Assembly: GCA_004346645.1 (NCBI GenBank)
Contig: SMDA01000004.1
Coordinates: forward strand, 278,255-342,254
DNA length: 64,000 nucleotides
Direction of reading: 5' to 3'
DNA from: Gulbenkiania mobilis
Lineage (GTDB): Bacteria > Pseudomonadota > Gammaproteobacteria > Burkholderiales > Chromobacteriaceae
The notes below the pieces were generated by a model. The model was given only the letters and a program-made list of their open reading frames with translations. It made no database searches and had not been told where the DNA came from. This document shows positions 56,980 to 64,000 of this stretch, one piece after another. Both the position numbers and the translations under genes were made by a program. Position 1 is the stretch's first letter. Every line of letters begins with the position of its first letter.

Positions 56980-59900
56980 TTACTGGGCAGAAATCAGTTC
57001 GCGCCAGGATACACGCACGGGCAGGCGCATTTCCGAGGAAAGGTCTTCCGAGCCCAGCGTGCTTGCCATGCGTACCACCGAATGGTTGGGGCCACGCAGG
57101 TTGAGGAGCCCGCCGGACTGTCCGGTGATCTTGCGGCGTGAGGCGGCGGCGTCCCCGTCGCCCACGCCCCCTTGGCCATTGGTGTCGTAGATGGCGACCG
57201 GCAATTGCGCACCCGAGAAGAGGTTGACCTCGGTCACCCAAGTGTCGCCCCCGTTCGAACACAGGTCGGTCGAGGATACGCTGGTGGTGAACTGCACACG
57301 CCCCTGGAGCAGTCGGGGCGAGGCGAGGTTGCGCTCGGTGGAGGTCAGATTCATGAACCAGCCGTTCTGGGTGGTGTAGTTGACGCTGTTGGTGCTGGTG
57401 GTGGCAAAGGTTCCGACGATGGAGGAACCCTGCGGCGCGGTGGGCGCGCTACCGATCGTCTGCTGTACCAGGCTGGCGCTGGCGGTGTTGCCCAAGGCTA
57501 CACCATTGTCGCGGATGCCATACAGCGTCTGGGTGGAAGTGTCGCTCCGGTCGTTGCTACTGTAGAGCTTGCCGGTTCCGAACAGGACCATGTAGCCCCC
57601 GGACGGATGGGCAGTCACCAGAGGCTGGGCGGTGATCGGCTGCCGTTTGACGCGGGAGTACGCACCGGTCGAGCCCGTAACCGACCAAGCTGTGAACAGG
57701 GGCTGGTTGGCCGAAGCATCGTTGCAAACACCGGTGGTACTGTTGCGTCCGTTGATGCAGAGCCCCCAGAGGGACTTGTCCGTGGTGGAGATGTCGAACT
57801 TCCACAGATTGCCGTTCAGGTCGCCGGCATAGATCAGGTCAGTGGTGCCATCCTGGTTGATGTCCACCCCGACCGGGCTGACGATGCCGTTCGGTGCAAT
57901 CGGGTCGTCTCCGGTCACCGAAGCGTCGGCGGTCACGGCAGGCACGTCCAGGCGCCAGTAATTGGTGCCGCGCACCCAGCCGGTGCCAGGGCCATTGATG
58001 TCGAGCAGAAACACCGCTCCCTGCGTGCTGCCTGTGTTGTCGATGCCGCTGCCCACCAGAACCATGTAGCGGTAGGTGGTGCGGCCTTGTGCATCCACGC
58101 CGTCCTTCACCTTGATGATCTGGGGAGTCCCCACCGTCATCCGCAGGGCGCTGTCATCCGCCGAGGAGAACTCCCACATGACATCGCTGGTGCCAAACGC
58201 CTGGCCAGTCGCTGTGGCGTCGGTCACATCCAGAGCAAAAACCCCACGCCCCCCGGCCCCCGTAGTACCGACCAGCACAGTCCTCGCCTCATTCGCGCTC
58301 GCGATCGTGCGGCAGACGTTCGCGGCGGCCAAGGGCCCGTCCACATAGTATTCATGCGTGTAGCTCTTCGAGGTCAGGCGCGACAACTTGGAAAGGATGG
58401 CATTGGGCACGTAGGCAAACACCTCGGTACCGCCCGTGCTGTCATCGGTCGCCTTGAAAACGTGCAGCATGCCGTCGTTGGCACCCACCGCCACCATGGG
58501 GCTACGCGCCTGGATGGCAGCCTTCAGGGTGGCGTTGTAATCGCATTCAGCGGGCTTGGGCCCGTTGTTGGGAATGAACACCGGCGTGCTGTTAATGATG
58601 TCTCCCAGAGGCGAGCCTGTGGTGGGGTCATTGCCAGCAGCCGTACGCGGACGCATCTGCGGCGTGGCGTTGGTAGCTTCCTTGGTACGGTCACCGCGAA
58701 GGTAGTTGATGCGTTCGGCCGCATACGCATCCGCAGTACCGCCATAGCCATCCGAGCTGAAGTTGTCGGTCAGCCAGGTCCCCGCATTCGAGGCAAAGGA
58801 TGCCCCCTGACGCGTGGCACGGTTGTAGGTGAAGATGTTGCGGTTGACAGCGGTCTGGGCTGCGATGCGTGCTGCAGCCGACCACAGGTAGGAGCCGTTG
58901 ACCGAACCGTAGGCATCCATGCTGTACATCAGCAGATCGCCGCGCCAGTTGGCACTGCCACTGTTGGTCGAGGTCAGGCTGTAGGTGGGGCGGAAGATTC
59001 GTGTGGAGCCGTCCGGGCGCACGAAGGCACCATTCACGGCAGGGGTGACGAGCGAGATGTTCTGCTGCTCCGCTACGTTCTCGAACGCCTTCTGCAGGCT
59101 GAGGACCATGTTTTCCGGGTTGTTGGCCTGGGCAAAGTAATCGGGCACACCGTTGGGATAGGCATTGATCGTCTGGCTGTTGTTGGCCCATTCACTCTTG
59201 ACGTCCGGCAAGCCGTTGCCGTTGCTGTCGGTAAAGCCACCGTATTTGGCGGCTTGGTAAAAGGCGTTGGTCGTTTCTCCTTTCGCGCCACCGTTCTCGA
59301 CGGTATCGATCATGAATGCCTTCACTGTCTGCGTGCCGCTCAGGTCACTGCGCAGGTCCGAGGTGTTGGCAAAGAAAGCCAGCCCGGCGATGTAGGGTGG
59401 AGAGTTGGAAGAGCCAGTGTTGTTCGCAGGGTTGGCGCCCGTACGGCCGGTCCATGCATAGACATCCAGGCCACTGTCATCGCCCGGTATGCGCAGCGCA
59501 GTCTGGTTGCCGGAGGGTTGCCAACGGCTGCCGGGCAGGTCTGCGTCGCCGTGGGTGTTGGTGTCGCCGATGTACAGCAGGTAGTTCTTCTGACAACTGT
59601 AGCCGGAAGGATCGATCGGATCATCCCAGTCCGTGATCACCGGAAAGCCATCCTTCATGGCATCGCTCATGTTGGATGTATAGGCATCGACCGACCCCTT
59701 CTTGCGGTAATAACGCAAGGTGGCATAGAAGAGCTCGGCAGCCGGGTCGTAGGTCTTGTAGCCGGTGAAATCCCCGAACTTGTTGATGAAGTTGATCACC
59801 CCGCTATTAGAGATCGTCGTGGTGGCTGAACTGCTGCTGGCCGCATCGGCCGCATCGGGGTTGGTCACGAACTGACCGGTGGAGGCCGACCACTCCGCCC

Positions 59901-60807
59901 CAACGGTCAGGGCTGTGCGGCTCAGAGTAGTGATACTGGTCGACTGGTCCGTCCGCTTCAGGCGGGCACGCATCACTCCGCCGTCACGGTTGTAGCTGTC
60001 ATCCTTGAGATAACTGAAGACCCCGAAGCGCATCTTGCTGCCGTTCTTCTGGATCAGCCCCACCGGCTTGTAGACCGTGTTTCCCCCTGAAGTGTAGGCC
60101 GCGCAGTTGCTCTCCAGCCCAATGGTGTTGTCACACACCTTTACCACGGCACGATAGGTGCCAAGGACGCGGTTGCTGCTGTCCTTGACGGTGAAGTCCC
60201 AGTTGAGGCTGGAAAACTTAACTGTGCCAAGGTTGAAAGGCGTGAGCGTGTTGGTGGAATAACTAAGTGTGCGTGCGTTGTCGGTAAAGCCATAAGTCTG
60301 GTTTTTGCCCGCAATCACCTTGGCGCGCCGCAGGTAAGTGGCAGAGGCCGTATCCCCAGCGGTGTAGTCAGCCGTTCCCCCAGTCGCGCCCAGTGCCCGG
60401 TTCCCCCCGGTAAGGGTGGCACGGAAAATGTCGATGGCCGACATCGTTGCCCAGTTAAGAAGGTTGCCGCTCCACTTCCGGTTGGCACAAGTGCGGTTGG
60501 TGGCATTGTTGACTCGGGCAACCGGATAGAAATAATCACCGCTGTCATTGTAGTCGTAGCACTTATCCGGGTCGAAATACCCCAAGTACTTTCGCTGGAT
60601 GTCGGCAGCCGTGCCAAGCGTGCGGTTGGTATAGGCCTCGCCCGCAGTCGGATACTCGATCGACAGAGCCATCGCCACGTTGGGCAAGACGCCCATGCCG
60701 CTGGTGTTGGCGGGGGCTTGGTCCACGGATTGCGTCGCAGCCGCCGACAGCCCGGACACAAGCACCAGAACAAGGGCCGGAAGGAAGCGATAGAAGTTGT
60801 TTTGCAT
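56980..60807 (-). CDS. pilY1: PilY1/PilC-type pilus tip adhesin
   Basis: This 1275-aa secreted protein has a signal peptide ([18 protein letters not shown]), a large variable N-terminal half and a C-terminal beta-propeller. The propeller has [32 protein letters not shown] and a calcium loop of the DxNxDGxxD type ([16 protein letters not shown], near residue 980). PilY1/PilC promote type IV pilus assembly, adhesion and twitching. ATG 60807 is chosen; the annotated-looking extension to 60825 uses a TTG. It lies between pilX and the terminal pilin gene. One dispersed-word copy at 57706. Confidence 0.95.
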   Translation of the reverse strand: MQNNFYRFLPALVLVLVSGLSAAATQSVDQAPANTSGMGVLPNVAMALSIEYPTAGEAYTNRTLGTAADIQRKYLGYFDPDKCYDYNDSGDYFYPVARVNNATNRTCANRKWSGNLLNWATMSAIDIFRATLTGGNRALGATGGTADYTAGDTASATYLRRAKVIAGKNQTYGFTDNARTLSYSTNTLTPFNLGTVKFSSLNWDFTVKDSSNRVLGTYRAVVKVCDNTIGLESNCAAYTSGGNTVYKPVGLIQKNGSKMRFGVFSYLKDDSYNRDGGVMRARLKRTDQSTSITTLSRTALTVGAEWSASTGQFVTNPDAADAASSSSATTTISNSGVINFINKFGDFTGYKTYDPAAELFYATLRYYRKKGSVDAYTSNMSDAMKDGFPVITDWDDPIDPSGYSCQKNYLLYIGDTNTHGDADLPGSRWQPSGNQTALRIPGDDSGLDVYAWTGRTGANPANNTGSSNSPPYIAGLAFFANTSDLRSDLSGTQTVKAFMIDTVENGGAKGETTNAFYQAAKYGGFTDSNGNGLPDVKSEWANNSQTINAYPNGVPDYFAQANNPENMVLSLQKAFENVAEQQNISLVTPAVNGAFVRPDGSTRIFRPTYSLTSTNSGSANWRGDLLMYSMDAYGSVNGSYLWSAAARIAAQTAVNRNIFTYNRATRQGASFASNAGTWLTDNFSSDGYGGTADAYAAERINYLRGDRTKEATNATPQMRPRTAAGNDPTTGSPLGDIINSTPVFIPNNGPKPAECDYNATLKAAIQARSPMVAVGANDGMLHVFKATDDSTGGTEVFAYVPNAILSKLSRLTSKSYTHEYYVDGPLAAANVCRTIASANEARTVLVGTTGAGGRGVFALDVTDATATGQAFGTSDVMWEFSSADDSALRMTVGTPQIIKVKDGVDAQGRTTYRYMVLVGSGIDNTGSTQGAVFLLDINGPGTGWVRGTNYWRLDVPAVTADASVTGDDPIAPNGIVSPVGVDINQDGTTDLIYAGDLNGNLWKFDISTTDKSLWGLCINGRNSTTGVCNDASANQPLFTAWSVTGSTGAYSRVKRQPITAQPLVTAHPSGGYMVLFGTGKLYSSNDRSDTSTQTLYGIRDNGVALGNTASASLVQQTIGSAPTAPQGSSIVGTFATTSTNSVNYTTQNGWFMNLTSTERNLASPRLLQGRVQFTTSVSSTDLCSNGGDTWVTEVNLFSGAQLPVAIYDTNGQGGVGDGDAAASRRKITGQSGGLLNLRGPNHSVVRMASTLGSEDLSSEMRLPVRVSWRELISAQ

Positions 60808-60825
60808 GACGACAGTTCCCTGCAA

Positions 60826-61455
60826 CTACTGGAAGGTGGCCTCGATGGTGCGGCTGATGGGCTCGGGCCCACCACGCCGCGGACCAAAACCCCGGACCGT
60901 GATCCGATACTGGTAGGTGATGTCCACCTTGCTGGCCGCCTCTGTGAAGCTCAGATTGCCAGAGAGCGAACTGCCGGCCAGCCCTCCCAGTGGGGTGGAG
61001 ACTTCGGTTCGCTCGACGAAATAGCGCGGTGTCACCACCGCCTCTCCCGCACCGGTCGTCCAGTCGCCAAAGCTGCCGGACAACCGGCTGGCCCGGCCAA
61101 GCGGGGAAGTGTTCTTGAGCTCGTCAAAAAGGGGGTTCGTCCCGTAATAGCGCTCGATCAGGGCCGGATCGGACTGTTTGACCTGGCAGATGCCTGTCAG
61201 GGCGGCATCAGGCGTAAAGGAAGATTCGGTAAAGCGGGCACAGTCAGGCAACTCCGTGCGACTGATCCGGTCCAGCTCCTTGAGCTGGAGACGACGGATG
61301 GCATTCTCGGCAGCATTGAACGCCACGCTATTGTCGCGAAAGCCTCGCCCCAGCCGCTCCTCCATGATGGAGGAAAAACCCATGCCCACTGCCAGCAGGG
61401 TTAGGCCCACCAGCAGGACAAGCACGGTGATCAGCGTGGAACCTTCTTGCCGCAT
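60826..61455 (-). CDS. pilX: Minor pilin-assembly protein PilX
   Basis: This 209-aa protein starts MRQEGSTLITVLVLLVGLTLLAVGMGF. The prepilin-like segment follows a Gly but lacks the usual Glu5, as in PilX/GspK-type proteins. It continues with RGFRDNSVAFNAAENAIRRLQ, the PilX family pattern. It is part of the pseudopilin-like priming complex at the pilus tip. ATG 61455 follows AGGAGAAA. Confidence 0.9.
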   Translation of the reverse strand: MRQEGSTLITVLVLLVGLTLLAVGMGFSSIMEERLGRGFRDNSVAFNAAENAIRRLQLKELDRISRTELPDCARFTESSFTPDAALTGICQVKQSDPALIERYYGTNPLFDELKNTSPLGRASRLSGSFGDWTTGAGEAVVTPRYFVERTEVSTPLGGLAGSSLSGNLSFTEAASKVDITYQYRITVRGFGPRRGGPEPISRTIEATFQ

Positions 61456-61465
61456 GCTTTTTCTC

Positions 61466-62308
61466 CTATCGCCAGCACAGGTTGCGCAGATGGAAAACGG
61501 TGTTGTAGACCCGGCGCAGATAACGGGCATCGTAGCTGCCAGAGGCAGGGGCCAGGTTAGCCGTCGTCAACTGCACCACACCGGAGGCCGTCGTTCCGAA
61601 CGGCGCAAAGGTCGTGGGCGCATTGCGGTATGCAGCCGGGATCACATCATCGGAGCGCAGCACCAGCCCTACCTTCAGCGCCACCACAGGCGTGGTCAGG
61701 GTGGGGGAAGCAGCCGTGGTTTGATACGCGGACAGGGTGCATAGTGAAGGGTCGACATCGCTCAGGTCTACCTGACCCCGCGCTCGGCCGACCATCACTC
61801 TGAAGGCCTCGACATTTTCAGCTATGACGATCGGATCCGTCGTGGAAGCGGGGACGAGCGAGGATTCACACACCAAACGACGCTGCTGATTGCTTACCGC
61901 CACGCGGAAGGTATTGGTGATCACACTGCCGGCAGGGGCGGTCTCGCCGCTGCAATCCTGCATCGAGGCCTGCACTGCGCCGCCCGAAGCGGCGACAGCC
62001 CCCACTGCATACCGCACTGTCAGCGTATCCGAATAGGCATTGAGGTTGGAGACCGTCACCGGCGCACTGGCCAGAGGAGCATTGCTGGGCGTATATGCCG
62101 CTTGGCGCAGCGCACGGTCCAGAACGGTGAAGACATAGCGCGCATTTTCCTGCATCAGTGCGTTCTGGTCCTGGTTGCGGCCGATCGCGCTACTGCGACT
62201 GAAGACCACCGCCGTGGCGGCCACTACGATCAGCCCGATAACCAGCGCCACCATTAGTTCGACTAGCGTCAGCCCGGACTGCCGCTGCCGGTAGGCATAC
62301 TGTCTCAT
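61466..62308 (-). CDS. pilW: Minor pilin PilW
   Basis: This 280-aa prepilin has cleavage in QRQSG/LTLVELMVALVIGLIVV, with Glu5, followed by a long C-terminal domain with AVGAVAASGG and a YLRRVYNTVFHLRNLCWR ending typical of PilW. It belongs to the minor-pilin tip complex. It starts 2 bases after the pilV stop and is 10 bases upstream of pilX. Confidence 0.92.
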   Translation of the reverse strand: MRQYAYRQRQSGLTLVELMVALVIGLIVVAATAVVFSRSSAIGRNQDQNALMQENARYVFTVLDRALRQAAYTPSNAPLASAPVTVSNLNAYSDTLTVRYAVGAVAASGGAVQASMQDCSGETAPAGSVITNTFRVAVSNQQRRLVCESSLVPASTTDPIVIAENVEAFRVMVGRARGQVDLSDVDPSLCTLSAYQTTAASPTLTTPVVALKVGLVLRSDDVIPAAYRNAPTTFAPFGTTASGVVQLTTANLAPASGSYDARYLRRVYNTVFHLRNLCWR

Positions 62309-62310
62309 GC

Positions 62311-62859
62311 TTACGGCCTTAACAGGGTTTCATAAGACTGGACGGTACCTCCGCTGCTGGAGCTGGCGGTACGGGCCACCCAGGAAAGGGTGATGCGATA
62401 CAGCACGCCCTCCGAGGCGGAAGGAACCTCTTGCGCGATCGTCAGCGTGCCACTGGGAAGTCCGCCCTGAGCAACATCTCCGACCTTGCTGCACAACTCG
62501 AAAACATCTTGGTTTCGCCACAGGAGAGTAGAGCCACACAACACCCCCGAAGCCGCCGAAGTACAGGCCGGAGCCACAGGCATCGAAGCGGTCGAGCAGT
62601 TCACCGCATACGTGGGCGATACCGAAAGGCTCAGTGAGGCTGCAGTGCCGCTGGCAATCCAGTATGAATTGGTGCGGATACGCTCGGCAGCCTCCTCAGC
62701 AAGCAGGGCCGCCTGGGTGCGCCAGGCGCTGTTGCTGGACGAACGCACGTTGCTGAGCAGCAGCCCGGCAATGCCCAGCAGCCCGATGGCCAGGACCACC
62801 ATCACGATCAGCACTTCCAGCAGGGTAAAGCCCTGGTGGGGTCGTTTAACTGCAGCCAC
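62311..62859 (-). CDS. pilV: Minor pilin PilV
   Basis: This 182-aa prepilin has PHQG/FTLLEVLIVMVVLAIGLLGIAGLLL, the PilV signature with Glu5 and the GLLGIAGL helix, then AWRTQAALLAEEAAERIRTN. It overlaps the fimT gene by 14 bases and lies 2 bases before pilW. Confidence 0.93.
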   Translation of the reverse strand: MAAVKRPHQGFTLLEVLIVMVVLAIGLLGIAGLLLSNVRSSSNSAWRTQAALLAEEAAERIRTNSYWIASGTAASLSLSVSPTYAVNCSTASMPVAPACTSAASGVLCGSTLLWRNQDVFELCSKVGDVAQGGLPSGTLTIAQEVPSASEGVLYRITLSWVARTASSSSGGTVQSYETLLRP

Positions 62860-63379
62860 TCACATCATCCTTCTCGGGTGCAAGAGTCACCCTGCCGTTT
62901 CGGCCAACCTCTACTGTTCGGAAAGCTATGGCCGCATTTGCTCTGCAGGCTATGGTGAAAACCAGCGTGGAAGAAGCCGTTGCCCGACTGACCAACCCGG
63001 TCGGTGCAAAGGAAAAGTCGCCCACGCTCGTGGAAATGCCCACCAGCGCCGGTTGCCGTGTGACCAGCAACACCCTCTGGCTTGCCACCTGCGCTCCGGC
63101 ACTGGCCATACCGTACCAGGCAATCCAACCATTGCTCCAGTCTGCAGCCGTACCGCACGCTGGCGACGAGGCGCCGGAATGGCTGCAGATGGAGACGGTC
63201 TGACCAGTCTCCACCGCTTGGGCCCGAGCCATCATGATGGAACGCGAAAGCTCAGCACTGAGCGAGCGCGCCTGTCCCTTGGCCAGGAACCCTTGTAGGT
63301 AGGGCATGCCCACGGCCAGCAGGATGGCGGCAATCGCCAGCACGACCATCATTTCTATCAAGGTAAATCCGCGGTTCAT
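62846..63379 (-). CDS. fimT: Minor pilin FimT/FimU (GspH-like)
   Basis: This 177-aa prepilin has MNRG/FTLIEMMVVLAIAAILLAVGMPYLQGF and the GspH/FimT pattern LSAELSRSIMMARAQAVETGQTVSIC with WSNGWIAW. FimT-family pilins have been shown to bind DNA in some gammaproteobacteria, so it is a second candidate DNA-contacting pilin here. ATG 63379 follows GGGAG at proper spacing; the GTG at 63385 is too close to it. It is the first gene of the operon. A dispersed-word copy (62899-62908) lies near its 3' end. Confidence 0.92.
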   Translation of the reverse strand: MNRGFTLIEMMVVLAIAAILLAVGMPYLQGFLAKGQARSLSAELSRSIMMARAQAVETGQTVSICSHSGASSPACGTAADWSNGWIAWYGMASAGAQVASQRVLLVTRQPALVGISTSVGDFSFAPTGLVSRATASSTLVFTIACRANAAIAFRTVEVGRNGRVTLAPEKDDVSGCS

Positions 63380-63448
63380 ACGCACTCTCCCTATCTAAGC
63401 TTAGCCTGCCTATAGCAGGCCCGGCGTATCCGGTGACAGGCGGCAGCA

Positions 63449-63670
63449 TTGGATGGACAAGTGGCCCGAGCGATTTTGAGTGAGAGTTTGACGGAGGCGG
63501 TGACGCGTGCGAAGCAGGAGGGGCTGCACGAGGACGACATCATGAACCTGCTTTTGGAGACCAACCGGCTGGACACGATCCGCGCTGCGGCGGACACGGG
63601 GCGTCTGGTGCTGATGGATGTGCGCGGGCCGGGTTCGGAGCGGCTGGTGGTACCGGTACCGGAGCGCTGA
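63449..63670 (+). CDS. Small hypothetical protein
   Basis: This frame of about 60-73 codons encodes an acidic helical peptide (SESLTEAVTRAKQEGLHEDDIMNLLLETNRLDTIRAAADTG). It begins at a TTG (63449) or a GTG (63461); there is no ATG or convincing ribosome-binding site, so the start is open. The amino-acid pattern is more protein-like than that of neighbouring shadow frames, and a strong bidirectional terminator follows. It is divergent from fimT. Confidence 0.45.
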   Translation: MDGQVARAILSESLTEAVTRAKQEGLHEDDIMNLLLETNRLDTIRAAADTGRLVLMDVRGPGSERLVVPVPER

Positions 63671-63694
63671 TTGGATTTTGTGTGAACAAAGCAA

Positions 63695-63720
63695 AGCGCC
63701 CTGACGGAAGTCAGGGCGCT
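63695..63720. terminator. Terminator shared by the rRNA operon (minus) and the small ORF (plus)
   Basis: A perfect 11-bp stem (AGCGCCCTGAC at 63695-63705 with 63710-63720) has a GGAA tetraloop. On the minus strand it is followed by TTTGCTTTG, just after 5S rRNA. On the plus strand it lies 25 bases after the small ORF stop. Confidence 0.85.
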
Positions 63721-63729
63721 GTAATGGGG

Positions 63730-63844
63730 GTCTGGCGGTGTCCTACTTTCACACTCCCAAGGGAGCACTATCATCGGCGCTAAGGCGTTTCACGGTCCTG
63801 TTCGGGATGGGAAGGCGTGGTGCCACCTCGCTATGGCCGCCAGA
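63730..63844 (-). rRNA. rrf: 5S ribosomal RNA
   Basis: The reverse complement has the complete 5S sequence: the terminal helix TCTGGCGG at the 5' end and CCGCCAGAC at the 3' end, CACCACGCCTTCCCATCCCGAACAG (loop B/C region) and CGCCGATGATAGTGC. The length of about 115 nt is normal. It lies about 100 bases downstream of 23S. Confidence 0.97.
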
Positions 63845-63942
63845 CATAAACTGTACAAACTGTAGAAGCCTATCGGGTGGTGGAACCACCCGAACGGTAG
63901 AATTCTGTATCGTGCGCTTTGCTGAGCAAAGCCACTCAAATG

Positions 63943-64000
63943 ATAGGATCAAGCCTCACGAGCAATTAGTATCGGTTAGCTTAACGCCTCACAGCGCTTC
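63943..64000 (-). rRNA. rrl: 23S ribosomal RNA, 3' end (runs off the right edge)
   Basis: The reverse complement of the last 58 bases matches the bacterial 23S 3' terminus: GTTAAGCTAACCGATACTAATTG followed by CTCGTGAGGCTTGATCC. The exact 3' end is within a few bases of 63943. Confidence 0.93.

Overview
The window is about 66% G+C by eye, densely packed and almost free of mobile elements. It looks like the chromosome of a Gram-negative betaproteobacterium, most likely of the order Neisseriales (Chromobacteriaceae/Aquaspirillaceae side). The evidence is the aceE-aceF-lpdA operon whose E3 carries its own lipoyl domain, the zapB-zapA-6S RNA-fau block, the outer-membrane biogenesis genes (tamAB, bepA, lptE) and a fimT-pilVWX-pilY1-pilin operon. 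No CRISPR array, tRNA, phage or transposase gene was seen. The genus assignment is inference.

Layout. 1-101: 5' end of RNase P RNA (minus). 200-3361: GGDEF/EAL sensor. 3405-10562: tamB, tamA, a small secreted protein and a HEPN-like gene that appears frameshifted. 11175-18640: a GNAT gene, then the pyruvate dehydrogenase operon with a second GNAT gene embedded between aceF and lpdA. 18925-20385: bepA. 20478-24347: a BigR-type sulfide/persulfide locus (ArsR regulator, two half-size YeeE proteins and SulP, divergent from a persulfide dioxygenase). 24401-26564: a DUF2804 gene and about 1.2 kb of decayed DNA. 26565-29667: carbonic anhydrase, nadD, rsfS, rlmH and a lytic transglycosylase. 29696-30310: a hairpin cluster and a lower-GC orphan gene. 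30498-37522: holA, lptE, leuS, a TauE-like permease, an EVE protein, fau, 6S RNA, zapA and zapB. 37545-43747: cobalamin uptake and salvage (btuF, cobU, btuB under a cobalamin riboswitch, divergent from cobT-cobC-cobS). 43795-50129: GNAT, diguanylate cyclase, a DUF3298-like protein, an agmatinase-like protein and a methyltransferase. 50428-52491: phoX with a tandem Pho box. 52562-56432: a fully overlapping set of SPOR protein, coaX, birA, rfaE2 and an acyl-ACP-desaturase-like gene. 56517-63379: minor pilin operon with pilY1. 63449-64000: a small ORF, 5S rRNA and the 3' end of 23S rRNA (minus).

The most striking signal belongs to no single gene. A short word, GTTGGCCGAA (either strand; extended consensus close to GGTTGGCCGAAGC), is scattered through the whole window. 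I counted 39 copies of its 9-base core TTGGCCGAA, 34 of which have the full 10-mer. Fewer than one 10-mer copy is expected at this base composition. Copies sit in genes and between genes, in both orientations and in several reading frames, often in flexible protein linkers, and once as a perfect inverted pair. This is how a DNA uptake sequence behaves in naturally competent Neisseriaceae and Pasteurellaceae, but the core differs from the GCCGTCTGAA and AAGTGCGGT families. A type IV minor-pilin operon whose last gene is a small pilin lies in the same window, which makes a DNA-uptake dialect a reasonable hypothesis. It remains to be tested genome-wide.
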